64,000 nt of DNA from Emcibacter sp. (lineage in GTDB: Bacteria; Pseudomonadota; Alphaproteobacteria; Sphingomonadales; Emcibacteraceae), in assembly GCF_963675455.1 (NCBI RefSeq), contig NZ_OY776217.1:3526006-3590005 (forward strand). The letters are read 5' to 3'. Positions 1 to 9,490 of the stretch are shown piece after piece. How positions within the stretch are numbered: position 1 is the first letter of the stretch; each line of letters begins with the position of its first letter. The translations under genes and the position numbers were made by a program. The notes below the pieces were generated by a model that worked only from the letters and a program-made list of their open reading frames with translations, made no database searches and was not told the origin of the DNA.

Positions 1-37
1 CCACCGGTAAAAGCACAAACAGGGAGGGAGACCGCGC

Positions 38-2296
38 ATGAACCGGGACACCGCCACTGACGCACCTGTCTCCTCCGGCACCTGCAATAAAGGTCCGGCG
101 CGGGAAATGATCGAGGAACTGAACGACAAATTCAGGGACGGCGCCAGCCTGAAAGTGGCCAAAGCCGACCAGTTGGCCGATGCCCTGCAGGCAGGCAAGA
201 TCGGCTCCTTCCATGCCTCGTCCGATTATGCCGCCTGCCTGCTGCCCCTATTGCAGGCTCTGGGCTGGCGCGGCCAGTTACGGCGACTGTTTGAATCACT
301 GCCGCACTTTGCCGACGGGCTTGAACTGACCGAGTTCCGCAATACCCTGGCCCATCTGCACTATAAGACAGACCCTGTAGAGGTTGATCTTGCCTCAGTC
401 GACCCAAGGCTGTTTCCCTGTTTGTTTGTGGAAAACAACCGGCCGCTCGTGGTGCTGTCCAGGGACCGGGAAGGTATTCGCTATTTTGACAGTTCCGACC
501 AGCAGGAAAAATATACTGACGGCAAACAACGGACCGGAACAGCTTATTTCATCTCCACCAAACATGCTAGCCAGACCAATAAGCTTGAAGACGATCTTGC
601 GCCGAAGAACTGGGTAAAGGACCTGTTTCTGCGGTTCAAGGGAACCATCAAGCAGATGTTCGCCATGACCCTGATGCTGAACTTTTTCGCCCTTCTGGTA
701 CCCCTGTTCATCATGGCCATCTATGATCAGGTCATCCCGTCACAGTCTGGCGTATCCCTGAGCTATCTTGTCGCCGGTATTACCCTGGCGCTGGGATGTG
801 AAGTCGGCCTGAGAATCCTGCGCGCCCGGCAAACCGCATATCTTGGCGCCCGGGTGGAAAATATTGTGGCCAACGCCACCTTCCAGAAACTTTTGTCATT
901 GTCCCCGATGATGACGGAGTCCGCCCCGATCGGCAGCCAGGTTTCCCGTCTAAAGGAATTTGACGCCATCAAGGGACTGTTCACCAGCACGCTGGTCAAT
1001 GTATTTCTTGAACTGCCTTTTGTTGTCCTGTTCCTGGCCCTGATTGCCATACTGGGCGGTACGCTGGCCTATATCCCCATCGCCATGATGGGAATTTTCG
1101 CGCTGGTGGCCGCCATCATGATCCCGGCCATGAAGCGGAACGTGGCCTCCACCAGCCGGGCCCGGGCCCGACGCCACAGTTTTCTGGTCGAAGCCCTTTC
1201 CAACCTGCGCACCATCAAGCAGACCGCGGCCGAGAAACCCTGGCTGCAGAGGTACCGTACCCTGTCTGCAGAAACAGCCTACAACCATTTCCGCTCCTCC
1301 CAGGTCTCTCTGCTGCTACAGAGCCTGGCCCAGGCCATCATGATGGGGTCCGGCGTGGCGACTGTCGGCTTTGGGGTCCTGAAAGTCATGAACGGCGATA
1401 TGACAATTGGTGCCCTGATTGCCTGTATGGCGCTGGTCTGGCGGGTTCTTTCCCCGCTGCAGAGCCTTTTCCTGACCCTGAGCCGTCTGGAGCAGACCCT
1501 TAACAGCATCAAACAGATCAATCAGTTGATGCGAATTCCGTCCGAGGATGATTTGCTGCCCAACAGCCTGACCCAGCGTACCTTTGCCGGCAACCTGGTC
1601 ATGGACCGGACCAGCTTCCGCTACAAACCGGATTCGGAACCTGCCCTGCTCGGCGCCGGTTTCCGGCTCAATGCCGGTGAAATGATGGCCATCATGGGGC
1701 CCAATGCGGCCGGCAAGTCAACGGTGCTGAAACTTATTATCGCCATGCACAAACCCCAGGCGGGACAGATTATCCTGGATGGCATGGACATCCGACAGAT
1801 CAATCCGGCGATTCTGCGCCAATCCATTGCCTATGTGCCCCAACAGTCCCATTTTTTCCACGGCACCATCGCCCAGAATTTGCGTCTTGCCCAGCCCATG
1901 GCCTCCCAGCCGGATCTGGAGGAAGCCTGTCTGAAGGCAAATGTGCTTGAGGAAATAAACAACCTTCCCGAAGGATTTGAAACACGTATCGGCGACCAGT
2001 CCATCCAGAGCCTGCCGTCCAGTTTCATGCAACGCCTGTCCCTGGCCAGGGCCTTCCTGAAAAAGGCAAGCATCCTGCTTCTGGACGAACCGGCCAAGAC
2101 GCTTGATTTTGAAGGGGACAGGGCCTTCATGAATACGCTGGCCGCCCTGAAGGGAACCTGCACCATCATCATGGTTTCGCACCGGCCGAGCCATCTCAAA
2201 ATGGCAGACAAGGTCCTGGTTCTTGAGGAAGGTCTGGTAAAGAACTTCGGACCACCTGAATCCGTCTTTCCGGCGCCTGCGCCGCAAACAGCATAA
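38..2296 (+). CDS. Type I secretion ABC exporter subunit (permease-ATPase)
   Basis: 752-residue inner-membrane half-transporter for a type I secretion system. Seen: an N-terminal ~190-residue C39-peptidase-like region, a hydrophobic membrane domain around residues 205-480, and a C-terminal nucleotide-binding domain with Walker A GPNAAGKST (about 554-562), Walker B ILLLDEP (about 680-686) and an H-loop His near 714. Odd: the signature loop reads LPSSFMQR instead of LSGGQxQR and the D-loop is AKTLD, so this may be a catalytically weak site of a heterodimeric exporter. The ATG follows a GGGAGG ribosome site. The following HlyD gene starts 23 bp downstream. A preceding gene may end in the first bases of the window (one upstream frame ends in an ATGA overlap at 38-41). 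No outer-membrane TolC gene follows here. Confidence 0.9.
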   Translation: MNRDTATDAPVSSGTCNKGPAREMIEELNDKFRDGASLKVAKADQLADALQAGKIGSFHASSDYAACLLPLLQALGWRGQLRRLFESLPHFADGLELTEFRNTLAHLHYKTDPVEVDLASVDPRLFPCLFVENNRPLVVLSRDREGIRYFDSSDQQEKYTDGKQRTGTAYFISTKHASQTNKLEDDLAPKNWVKDLFLRFKGTIKQMFAMTLMLNFFALLVPLFIMAIYDQVIPSQSGVSLSYLVAGITLALGCEVGLRILRARQTAYLGARVENIVANATFQKLLSLSPMMTESAPIGSQVSRLKEFDAIKGLFTSTLVNVFLELPFVVLFLALIAILGGTLAYIPIAMMGIFALVAAIMIPAMKRNVASTSRARARRHSFLVEALSNLRTIKQTAAEKPWLQRYRTLSAETAYNHFRSSQVSLLLQSLAQAIMMGSGVATVGFGVLKVMNGDMTIGALIACMALVWRVLSPLQSLFLTLSRLEQTLNSIKQINQLMRIPSEDDLLPNSLTQRTFAGNLVMDRTSFRYKPDSEPALLGAGFRLNAGEMMAIMGPNAAGKSTVLKLIIAMHKPQAGQIILDGMDIRQINPAILRQSIAYVPQQSHFFHGTIAQNLRLAQPMASQPDLEEACLKANVLEEINNLPEGFETRIGDQSIQSLPSSFMQRLSLARAFLKKASILLLDEPAKTLDFEGDRAFMNTLAALKGTCTIIMVSHRPSHLKMADKVLVLEEGLVKNFGPPESVFPAPAPQTA

Positions 2297-2319
2297 AAGC
2301 CAGAAAAAAGGCACTGAAA

Positions 2320-3753
2320 ATGACAGATAAAAGCACTGAAACAGAAAAGTTGAAAATCGGAACCCATGTCGCCCGTACGCGCGAAGTTGTCGGCGAACTG
2401 GTGACAAAGGCCACGGAAGCTGCACGGACAAGACAGGAAAAACCGGTCAGTTATTATGCTCGCTTCCTGTCCCGGGCCATCCTGCTGGAAGAAAGCGGTC
2501 CGCCGAAGGCCATTATTTCAACCATCGGCATCATCAGCCTGTTTGTTTTTGGCTGTATTGCCTGGGCAGCAGTCACAAAGCTCGATGAAACCTCTGTCGC
2601 CCAGGGACAAATCGTCCCCGCGGCCTCGGTTCAGCCGGTGCAACATCTTGAAGGCGGCATTGTTGCAGCAGTGCTGGTCGAGGAAGGCGAGATCGTCAAA
2701 AAAGGCCAGACCATGATCAGGATGTCTCCTTCCCAGGCAACATCCGAGCGCGGCCGCATGCTGGCCCGTCATGCCGCGCTGAGCATGCAGACAGAAAGGC
2801 TGAAATCCTTTGCCCTCGACAGACAAGCCGATTTTTCCGCCTATGCGGACAGTTTCCCCACTCTGGTACAGGACCAGAAAGATATACTGGCCCAGCAGTT
2901 GAAGTCCCGACAAGCACAGGAAAATGTCATTCTGGCCCAGATCGCCGAACGCCGGAATGAAACAAAGGTGTTAGGCGAGCAGGAAAAAACCCAGAAACAA
3001 ACCCTTGATATCATCAGTGAAGAACTGAAAATGCGCAAGGAACTCACGGACAAGGGACTTGGCTCCCGCCTGCGCCTTCTGGAAGTCGAAAAGGAATACA
3101 GCAAGGCGGAAGGAGACCTGCACACTACCCGGTCAAGAAAGGCCAGTGTCCAGGCCAGCATCAAACAGGTCGAAGGCAGCCTGATTGAACTTCAAGCCTC
3201 CCTGCGCAACGACGCACTGACGGAAATGGGGAACCTGTCCAAGGAACTTGCCGAAATTACTGCCGAGTTACAGCGGCTGGAAGACAAGGTCCAGAGGCTC
3301 AACGTTGCAGCTCCCTCTGACGGTATCGTCAAGGGCCTGAAATACCGGGTGGCCGGCAGTGTCGTCCCTCCGGGCGATGTAGTAGCCGAAGTGGTCCCCT
3401 ATACAGGCAAAATCGTGGCGGAAGTCCGTATTTCCCCGCGGGATATCGGCCATGTGGGTCCGGGTGAAGAAGTGCTGGTCAAGATCGACACCTATAATTT
3501 TGCCCGCTTCGGTGGAGTCAAAGGCACCCTGAACCAGGTCTCAGCCTCTTCCTTTGTCGATGAAAAGGGGGAAAGTTACTTCAAGGGCGTGGTCGAACTC
3601 CCCAGAAATTATGTGGGCAATGACCCGGCCTCGAACCGAATTACTGCGGGCATGACAGTTGTCGCCGATATCAAAACCGGCGACAAGACCCTGCTTCAGT
3701 ATCTGGTGAAACCGATCAACAACGCCCTGACCACCTCATTCAGGGAACGTTGA
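2320..3753 (+). CDS. HlyD-family type I secretion periplasmic adaptor
   Basis: 477 residues. Bridges the inner-membrane ABC protein to an outer-membrane channel. Seen: a cytoplasmic N-terminus of about 60 residues, one membrane helix (about 68-88, ISTIGIISLFVFGCIAWAA), a lipoyl/barrel half beginning VQPVQHLEGGIV, a long coiled-coil hairpin (about 140-320, rich in K, E, Q and L) and the HlyD C-terminal part with GMTVVADIKTG. It is 23 bp after the ABC gene, so it is co-transcribed. Its stop codon directly abuts the stop codon of the convergent gshB, with no base between, so any terminator must lie inside coding sequence. Likely cargo includes calcium-binding-repeat proteins such as the one near 55.7-57.7 kb (inference). 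Confidence 0.92.
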   Translation: MTDKSTETEKLKIGTHVARTREVVGELVTKATEAARTRQEKPVSYYARFLSRAILLEESGPPKAIISTIGIISLFVFGCIAWAAVTKLDETSVAQGQIVPAASVQPVQHLEGGIVAAVLVEEGEIVKKGQTMIRMSPSQATSERGRMLARHAALSMQTERLKSFALDRQADFSAYADSFPTLVQDQKDILAQQLKSRQAQENVILAQIAERRNETKVLGEQEKTQKQTLDIISEELKMRKELTDKGLGSRLRLLEVEKEYSKAEGDLHTTRSRKASVQASIKQVEGSLIELQASLRNDALTEMGNLSKELAEITAELQRLEDKVQRLNVAAPSDGIVKGLKYRVAGSVVPPGDVVAEVVPYTGKIVAEVRISPRDIGHVGPGEEVLVKIDTYNFARFGGVKGTLNQVSASSFVDEKGESYFKGVVELPRNYVGNDPASNRITAGMTVVADIKTGDKTLLQYLVKPINNALTTSFRER

Positions 3754-4710
3754 TCAGGCAACCCGTTTTTCGATGGCGTCCCAGACCAGAGCGGCAATAT
3801 CCGTGCCGTCAAAGCGCTGGATTTCCTGAATACCGGTCGGCGAGGTCACATTGATCTCCGTCAGGTAATCACCGATCACATCGATACCGACAAAAATCTG
3901 GCCCTGCTCCCTGAGAGTGGGGCCGATTGCTTCGCAGATCTCAATTTCCCGGTCCGTGAGAGCGGTTTTTTCAGCCACCCCGCCCACATGCATGTTGGAA
4001 CGGGCTTCGCCTTCCGCCGGCACCCGGTTAATGGCGCCGACCGCCTCGCCGTCCACAAGGATAATCCGCTTGTCGCCCTTGCGCACATCGGACAGGTATT
4101 TCTGCACGATGAAGGGTTCCACATAGAATTCCTGGAACAGCTCAATCAGGCTGGCCATATTTTCATCCTTCGGTGTGATGCGGAAAACACCCTTGCCGCC
4201 ATTCCCATAAAGCGGCTTGACCACAACATCCTTATATTCGGCCCGAAACGCAGTGACGTCCTTCACATTATTGGTGATCAGAGTCGGCGGCATCAGGTCG
4301 GGAAATTTGGTCAGGAATATTTTCTCAGGCGCGTTACGGACGGAAAAGGGATCATTGACCACAAGGGACTGCCCCTCGCCTGTGCCGTGCACATGTTCCA
4401 GAAGATGGGTTGCGGTAATATAGCCCATGTGGAAGGGCGGATCCTGGCGCATCAAGATAACATCGGTTTCGGTTCCCAGATCAAGGCGCCGTTCAGTACC
4501 CAGACTGAAATGGTTGCCCATTTCGCGACGCAGGGTCAGGGGGCGCGCATGAGCCAGGGTCCTGCCATTTTCATAGGCCAGATCGTTCACATGATAGTGA
4601 TACAGGCGATGTCCCCGCCGCTCTGCTTCCAGCCCCAAAGCAAAGGTGCTGTCGCCGTTGATGTCGATGGACTCGATGGGGTCCATCTGAATTGCCACTG
4701 CCAAACTCAT
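3754..4710 (-). CDS. gshB: Glutathione synthase
   Basis: 318 residues, the usual length for prokaryotic GshB. ATP-grasp enzyme joining gamma-glutamylcysteine and glycine to make glutathione in the cytoplasm. Seen: N-terminal AIQMDPIESIDINGDSTFAL, which is the characteristic GshB opening, the substrate segment MRQDPPFHMGYI, the ATP-grasp lysine region VVKPLYGNGGKGVFRI and the C-terminal metal segment GIDVIGDYLTEINVTSPTG. It lies 6 bp downstream of the SirB1-like gene in a run of minus-strand genes (rsmI, yraN, SirB1-like, gshB) that is a common alphaproteobacterial order, so it is probably the last gene of that operon. Confidence 0.96.
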   Translation of the reverse strand: MSLAVAIQMDPIESIDINGDSTFALGLEAERRGHRLYHYHVNDLAYENGRTLAHARPLTLRREMGNHFSLGTERRLDLGTETDVILMRQDPPFHMGYITATHLLEHVHGTGEGQSLVVNDPFSVRNAPEKIFLTKFPDLMPPTLITNNVKDVTAFRAEYKDVVVKPLYGNGGKGVFRITPKDENMASLIELFQEFYVEPFIVQKYLSDVRKGDKRIILVDGEAVGAINRVPAEGEARSNMHVGGVAEKTALTDREIEICEAIGPTLREQGQIFVGIDVIGDYLTEINVTSPTGIQEIQRFDGTDIAALVWDAIEKRVA

Positions 4711-4716
4711 GTCCGG

Positions 4717-5619
4717 TTATTCCTCGTCCCTGTCGTTGCTGATCAGCGAAAGCACATTTTTGTTGGTGGCCTTCGACAGATCCTTCAATGTCTCCAGAAT
4801 ATGTTTCTTGAGACTGCTGTTTTCCTGCCCATCCTGCAATTTGTCCAGGCAGGTCAGCAGTTTTTGTCTGCTTTTATCATGCTCCCCGAGATAGGCGAGC
4901 AGGATACCATGCTCATATGTATGTTCTATTTTCTCCGGGTCAATAAGGCTCATGCGTTCAAGCACATCTGCGGCCAGGGAAAAATCGTTGGCCTGCAGGG
5001 AGCGCACCTTGATATTGTTCAACATCCTGACCAGAATGCCCCGGTCTGAAATGGCCGCATAAAATTCCGGTTTCAATTCCGCCTTGTCACCGCCGATGGT
5101 GCGGATCAGGTCCCGCAGATGACGGGCATCCAGCAAACGTCCGGAATGAAAGGGATCGACAATCGCCTGGTCACTGGTGCCGAAGACCCGAACCAGGAAA
5201 TGGCCGGGAAAATTAACGCCCTCTGCCTGCCAGCCACGGGCCCGGGCCGCATGAATATAGAGGATCCCCAGAGAAACAGGGATTCCCAGCCGCCGGTCAA
5301 TCACCGACATCAGGTTGGCATTCTGCAGATCGTCATAGTTCTTTTCATTGCCCTCATAGCCATGCCGGGCATTCATCACATCCGTCAGCGCCAAAGCGCG
5401 ATCCTCGGCAGTTTCAGCTTTATACCCCTCGTTGGCCAGATCAAGCCCAAGTATTTCCAGATGATGTTCATATTTCTGGAAGGATATGCCGGGCCGGTCC
5501 AGCGCCGCCAGCATCAAAGCCGTCCGGGCAATGTCAATTTCGCCGTCCGGCATACGGCCGACGGCTCTCAGGTAATCATACTGCTCTGCGATATTTGGTG
5601 TCATGCTACTTGATGTCAT
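4717..5619 (-). CDS. SirB1-family protein (transglutaminase-like plus TPR)
   Basis: 300 residues. Seen: an N-terminal helical segment, then the SirB1/transglutaminase-like core with LMSVIDRRLGIPVSLGILYI and GVNFPGHFLVRV (about 125-170), followed by a helical repeat-like C-terminus (LEPEK-type TPR wording replaced by MSLIDPEKIEHTYEHGILLA). The family is conserved in proteobacteria; its biochemical role is not settled and I do not assign one. The start ATG at 5619 is taken; a second in-frame ATG 15 bases later is also possible. It sits between yraN (10 bp) and gshB (6 bp). Confidence 0.85.
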   Translation of the reverse strand: MTSSSMTPNIAEQYDYLRAVGRMPDGEIDIARTALMLAALDRPGISFQKYEHHLEILGLDLANEGYKAETAEDRALALTDVMNARHGYEGNEKNYDDLQNANLMSVIDRRLGIPVSLGILYIHAARARGWQAEGVNFPGHFLVRVFGTSDQAIVDPFHSGRLLDARHLRDLIRTIGGDKAELKPEFYAAISDRGILVRMLNNIKVRSLQANDFSLAADVLERMSLIDPEKIEHTYEHGILLAYLGEHDKSRQKLLTCLDKLQDGQENSSLKKHILETLKDLSKATNKNVLSLISNDRDEE

Positions 5620-5629
5620 ACTTCAACTG

Positions 5630-6013
5630 CTAACTTTCTTCCTGCCAGGCATCCTGAATATGGCAGGGCCATTTCCAAGGCACCAGCAGGATGGTGTCAA
5701 ATCGAAAACTATAGTCCAGCTGCCTGGCCAAATCATTTGCCAGCCGTCGCGAGATATACCAGTTGGCGGCGCGTGTGATCCTGAGCTGTTGCGGCCGGAG
5801 AATGGAGCTTGCTGCTTCTTCCAGGGTCTTGCGAATTTTCACTTCAATAAAAACAATAAGGTCAGCCTTCTGCGCGATCACATCGATCTCGCCAAACGCA
5901 CATTTAAATCGACGTTCCCTGATCCGGTATCCCTTGAGCCGGACATAGGCAATGGCAACATACTCAGCCAGAATACCCTTGAAATAGGCCTTTCTTTTAT
6001 GCGCCCCTGCCAT
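5630..6013 (-). CDS. yraN: YraN-family (UPF0102) putative endonuclease-fold protein
   Basis: About 127 residues from the ATG at 6013 (MAGAHKRKAYFKG), one base after the rsmI stop codon; this coupling and the family's usual length favour it over an upstream in-frame start at 6049 lying inside rsmI. Seen: AEYVAIAYVRLKGYRIRERRF, then FGEIDVIAQKADLIVFIEVK, which is the restriction-endonuclease-like core with the E-x-D and E-x-K residues. It is a widely conserved protein next to rsmI; the substrate is unknown. Confidence 0.9.
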   Translation of the reverse strand: MAGAHKRKAYFKGILAEYVAIAYVRLKGYRIRERRFKCAFGEIDVIAQKADLIVFIEVKIRKTLEEAASSILRPQQLRITRAANWYISRRLANDLARQLDYSFRFDTILLVPWKWPCHIQDAWQEES

Positions 6014-6014
6014 A

Positions 6015-6869
6015 TCAGTCCCTGCCCGCCAGTTCAAGGGCCCGGGCATAAACCTCCTTGCGCTTGCGACCGGTTGCGCCGGTCACCGCCGCCACCGCCT
6101 CCTTGACCGACAGAGACCTGAGCGCCTGGACAAGCGCCTCGTCCACATCGACATCTGACGCTTCCGATATGGTCGGCGGACCCACAACGAGCACGATTTC
6201 TCCCTTTGGCAGCGGAGCCTGCTCATAATGGGCAATAAGCTGATCAACCGGTCCCTGCCTTACTTCTTCATAAAGCTTAGTCAATTCCCGGCACACCGCC
6301 ACCTGTCGCTCCCCCAGAACCTGTTCCATATCCTTCAGGCAGTCCAGAAGACGATGCGGCGATTCATAAAATACCAGAGTTGCTTTCAGGCTGCGAAATT
6401 CTTCCAGTATTTTTTGCCGGGCCGCGGTTTTGTTGGGCAGGAAACCGGCAAACAGAAACCTGTCCGTCGGCAGGCCGGCGCTGGCCAGGGCCGCCAGAAG
6501 GGCGCTGGCCCCGGGAAGGCTGGTCACATTATAACCGGCCTTGCGGGCTTCATGCACCAGACGATAGCCCGGATCGGAAATCAGCGGCGTCCCGGCATCG
6601 CTGACCAGAACCACCTTGTGCCCCTGCGCCAGATGATCCAGCAGGCGGGGCAGCATTCTTTCCGCATTATGGTCATGATAGGCAACTGTCGGACGTTTGA
6701 TGTCATAACGCGCCAGCAGCTTGCCCGTCACCCGGGTATCCTCGCAGGCAATCACATCCGCCTGCCCCAGAACCTCGAGAGCCCGCAGGGTAATGTCGCC
6801 CAGGTTGCCGATCGGCGTTGCCGTCACATAAAGGCCGGGTGCTATCTTTTTTTCTGTATTTTCAATCAT
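6015..6869 (-). CDS. rsmI: 16S rRNA (cytidine-1402-2'-O)-methyltransferase
   Basis: 284 residues. SAM-dependent tetrapyrrole-methylase-fold enzyme that 2'-O-methylates C1402 in the ribosomal P site. Seen: N-terminal GLYVTATPIGNLGDITLRAL, the CEDTRVTGKLL segment, VSDAGTPLISDPGYRLV, PGASALLAALASAGLPTDRF and ELTKLYEE, all classical RsmI motifs in order. The ATG at 6869 is preferred; an in-frame TTG lies two codons upstream. Diverges from the lipoprotein PBP activator gene across about 100 bp, and leads into yraN. Confidence 0.96.
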   Translation of the reverse strand: MIENTEKKIAPGLYVTATPIGNLGDITLRALEVLGQADVIACEDTRVTGKLLARYDIKRPTVAYHDHNAERMLPRLLDHLAQGHKVVLVSDAGTPLISDPGYRLVHEARKAGYNVTSLPGASALLAALASAGLPTDRFLFAGFLPNKTAARQKILEEFRSLKATLVFYESPHRLLDCLKDMEQVLGERQVAVCRELTKLYEEVRQGPVDQLIAHYEQAPLPKGEIVLVVGPPTISEASDVDVDEALVQALRSLSVKEAVAAVTGATGRKRKEVYARALELAGRD

Positions 6870-6972
6870 GTCCAAACTTTTGTCTTAATTCATGGCTAGC
6901 CTATCCCAGTCATACAGGTTATTAAAGAATTTACTGGCTTTAACCGAAAAATTGGAAGGCTTCCTCCAGCGC

Positions 6973-8526
6973 ATGAATTCTCTGCGACATTTTATCCTTC
7001 TGCTGATCGTTCTCGTCACCGGCCTGTCAGGCTGTGGCGGACCGGAGCCCACACCCCTTATCCGGGACCAGGCGCCACCAGCAACGGAACCGGCAGAAGA
7101 AATGGCGCCGATGGAAGAGGAAACAGGCCCGCGGGCTGAAATCCGGCTCGGCCTTCTGCTGCCGCTTTCGGGACCTGATTCCGAAATCGGGCAGGCCCTC
7201 CTGAACGCCGCCAATATGGCGCTGTTTGATTCACGTGACAAACGGCTTGTGCTGATTCCCGCCGATACCCGGGGAACAGTACCCGGCGCCCTTGCTGCGG
7301 CAAAAGAAATTCTGGATGCAAAAGCGGATATCATACTTGGTCCCCTGTTCGCGGATGATGTCAAGGCCATCAAGCCGCTGGCACAGGAAGCCGGCAAAAA
7401 GATTATCGCCTTTTCTACCGATCATACCGTTTCCGGCGACGGGGTTTATCTTCTGAATTTTCGCCCGGCCGAGCAGGTTAAAAGAATCCTCTCCTTTGCC
7501 GCGGAACAAGGATATGGGAAATTTGCCACACTGATCCCGGAAACCCCCTATGGCGAAAGGGTTCTTGAGATTTTTGGACAAACCCTGATGCGTCGGCATA
7601 AGGATATGGTTGCCGTCCAGACCTATAAGCCAATCGCCAACGAACTGTTCGATCCGGTCAAAAACCTTGCCAATTATGATTTCCGGCGCCGGGAATATCT
7701 GGACGAGGTGGAGTTCCTAGAATCCCTGGGCGAAGACGACGATTTCGGACAGGATCTGCTTGAGGAAATCAAGCATATGGAAACCCTGGGCGAAGTGGAT
7801 TTCGATGCTGTCCTGGTGCCGGAGGGCGGCGCCCTGCTGCGGACGCTGGCCCCGCTCCTGCCCTATTATGAAATCGATCCGGCAAAAATAAAATTCCTCG
7901 GCACCGGCCTTTGGGATGATGCAATGCTGCGGCACGAACCGCCCCTGATCGGCGGCTGGTATGCGGCCCCCGAAAAGGAAATGAGCCAGAAATTCTTCAC
8001 CCGTTACGAAAAAACATACGGCACGGAAGCACCGCGACTGGCTACCCTGGGCTATGATGCCGTGGCCCTCGCAGCCACACTGGTCCGGCAGGAAGAAATT
8101 CCGGATTTCTCAGAAGAGAAACTGACAGATCCGGCAGGTTTCATGGGTATCGACGGTCTATTCCGTTTCCGCCCCGACGGCAGTTGCGAAAGGGGACTTG
8201 CGGTCTATGAGATTACCACCGGCATGTTCAGGGAAATAAGCCCGGCACCGACAAGTTTTATCCCGCCGTCCAGAATTCCGCTGACGGAGTCAGAACTGAA
8301 CAAACTTTACCGGGATCAGGTCAGGCAAGGAGCTCGCCCAGAAGGTAATTCAGCAGGGGCGCTCCCTTACCTGTTACCCGAAGATGCGCCTGATCCATAT
8401 GCAGATATCCCTGATCAAGAAGAACTTCCAGGCGGTTTTGATCCAGATACCCTGCCAATGGATCTCCAATCCGCGCCTGAAATTCAGAAAGAGCAATTCC
8501 CCGGGTCAGCCTCAGACCCATCATAA
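6973..8526 (+). CDS. LpoA-like penicillin-binding protein activator lipoprotein
   Basis: 517 residues from the ATG at 6973, chosen because it gives a 20-residue lipoprotein signal ending in lipobox LSGC. The frame is open back to 6892, but that start would leave a long charged N-terminus before the signal. The body is a periplasmic-binding-protein fold (IRLGLLLPLSGPDSEIGQALLNAANMAL, later YDAVALAATLV) as in outer-membrane LpoA, which activates PBP1 peptidoglycan synthases. Conserved divergent partner of rsmI. Odd: the last ~68 residues, an Asp/Pro-rich tail, are encoded over the 3' end of the convergent hemW gene (206-bp overlap). Confidence 0.85.
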   Translation: MNSLRHFILLLIVLVTGLSGCGGPEPTPLIRDQAPPATEPAEEMAPMEEETGPRAEIRLGLLLPLSGPDSEIGQALLNAANMALFDSRDKRLVLIPADTRGTVPGALAAAKEILDAKADIILGPLFADDVKAIKPLAQEAGKKIIAFSTDHTVSGDGVYLLNFRPAEQVKRILSFAAEQGYGKFATLIPETPYGERVLEIFGQTLMRRHKDMVAVQTYKPIANELFDPVKNLANYDFRRREYLDEVEFLESLGEDDDFGQDLLEEIKHMETLGEVDFDAVLVPEGGALLRTLAPLLPYYEIDPAKIKFLGTGLWDDAMLRHEPPLIGGWYAAPEKEMSQKFFTRYEKTYGTEAPRLATLGYDAVALAATLVRQEEIPDFSEEKLTDPAGFMGIDGLFRFRPDGSCERGLAVYEITTGMFREISPAPTSFIPPSRIPLTESELNKLYRDQVRQGARPEGNSAGALPYLLPEDAPDPYADIPDQEELPGGFDPDTLPMDLQSAPEIQKEQFPGSASDPS

Positions 8527-9490
8527 TCATTTCCTCGGCCATGGTCTGACGATCCAGACGCTGGTCATGCTCCGTGGCATGCCCGCTTTCCAGAACATTT
8601 TTCAACCATGACTCCGGCTTGCGGCGCTGACTGGTGGCATGAAGCTGCCCTTCTACGGTCAACCGGCCATGGGCGCCGGGACCGACACCCACATAATCAC
8701 CATAGGTCCAGTAGGTCATGTTATGCCGGCTTTCCTCGCCCCGGGCGGCATGATTCGACGTCTCGTAGGCAGGCAAACCCGCCGCAGTGCAGATGTCCTG
8801 CGTCATATCATACATGTCAGCCGAAACCTCTTCCGCCGGCAGGATAAGTTTTCCCCGGCGATATTCGTTGTAAAAGGCTGTGCCCTGCTCCATGGTCAAC
8901 TGATACAGCGACAGATGATCGGCCGCCAGATCGAGGGCTTCCCGAAGCTCTTTTTCCCAGTCGGCACAGATTTGTCCCATGCGGGCATAGATCAGATCAA
9001 AGCTGTTACGGCGGAAATATTTCTGCGCCAGGGCAATGGCGTCTTTCGCTTCCTTCACACTATGTTCCCGGCCAAGCGCCTTCAGGTCATCCTCCCTGAG
9101 AGACTGTATACCGAGGGACACCCGGTTGATCCCGGCCGCCGCAAAATCCCTGAACTTTTCAGCCTCCACACTGGTCGGGTTGGCTTCCAGAGTGATTTCC
9201 GCGCTGTCCGGCAGGGACCAGTTGCGCCCGATGCGGTCCAGCAGGCCGGCGACAGTCCGTGCCGACATCAATGACGGCGTGCCGCCACCGAAAAACACAC
9301 TGCCGATCGTGCGCGGACCACTAAGCGCCGCATAATGGTCCAGTTCCCGGCACAGACCCTCCAGCCAGGCGTCCTCGTCTATGGAGACCCGGACATGACT
9401 GTTGAAATCGCAATAAGGACATTTGGACCGGCAGAAAGGCCAGTGTACATAGATGGCGAGAGAGTTTACAGAGTTCGTTTTATTGCTCAA
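8321..9490 (-). CDS. hemW: Radical SAM heme chaperone HemW (HemN-like)
   Basis: 389 residues. Seen: YVHWPFCRSKCPYCDFNSH with the CxxxCxxC iron-sulfur motif near residues 19-26, FFGGGTPSLM, LEANPTSVEAEKF, and GINRVSLGIQSL, in the order of the HemN/HemW family. The absence of the extra N-terminal Cys of true HemN and the position next to rdgB point to HemW, a heme chaperone. There is no ATG near the 5' end; the start is taken as TTG at 9490, which overlaps the rdgB stop by 11 bases (translational coupling). The 3' 206 bp overlap the convergent lipoprotein gene. Confidence 0.93.
   Translation of the reverse strand: MSNKTNSVNSLAIYVHWPFCRSKCPYCDFNSHVRVSIDEDAWLEGLCRELDHYAALSGPRTIGSVFFGGGTPSLMSARTVAGLLDRIGRNWSLPDSAEITLEANPTSVEAEKFRDFAAAGINRVSLGIQSLREDDLKALGREHSVKEAKDAIALAQKYFRRNSFDLIYARMGQICADWEKELREALDLAADHLSLYQLTMEQGTAFYNEYRRGKLILPAEEVSADMYDMTQDICTAAGLPAYETSNHAARGEESRHNMTYWTYGDYVGVGPGAHGRLTVEGQLHATSQRRKPESWLKNVLESGHATEHDQRLDRQTMAEEMIMMGLRLTRGIALSEFQARIGDPLAGYLDQNRLEVLLDQGYLHMDQAHLRVTGKGAPLLNYLLGELLA

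Noticed and set aside
3988..5049. 353-codon plus-strand open frame
   Set aside because: Spans the junction of two well-supported minus-strand genes (gshB and SirB1-like) and has no domain.
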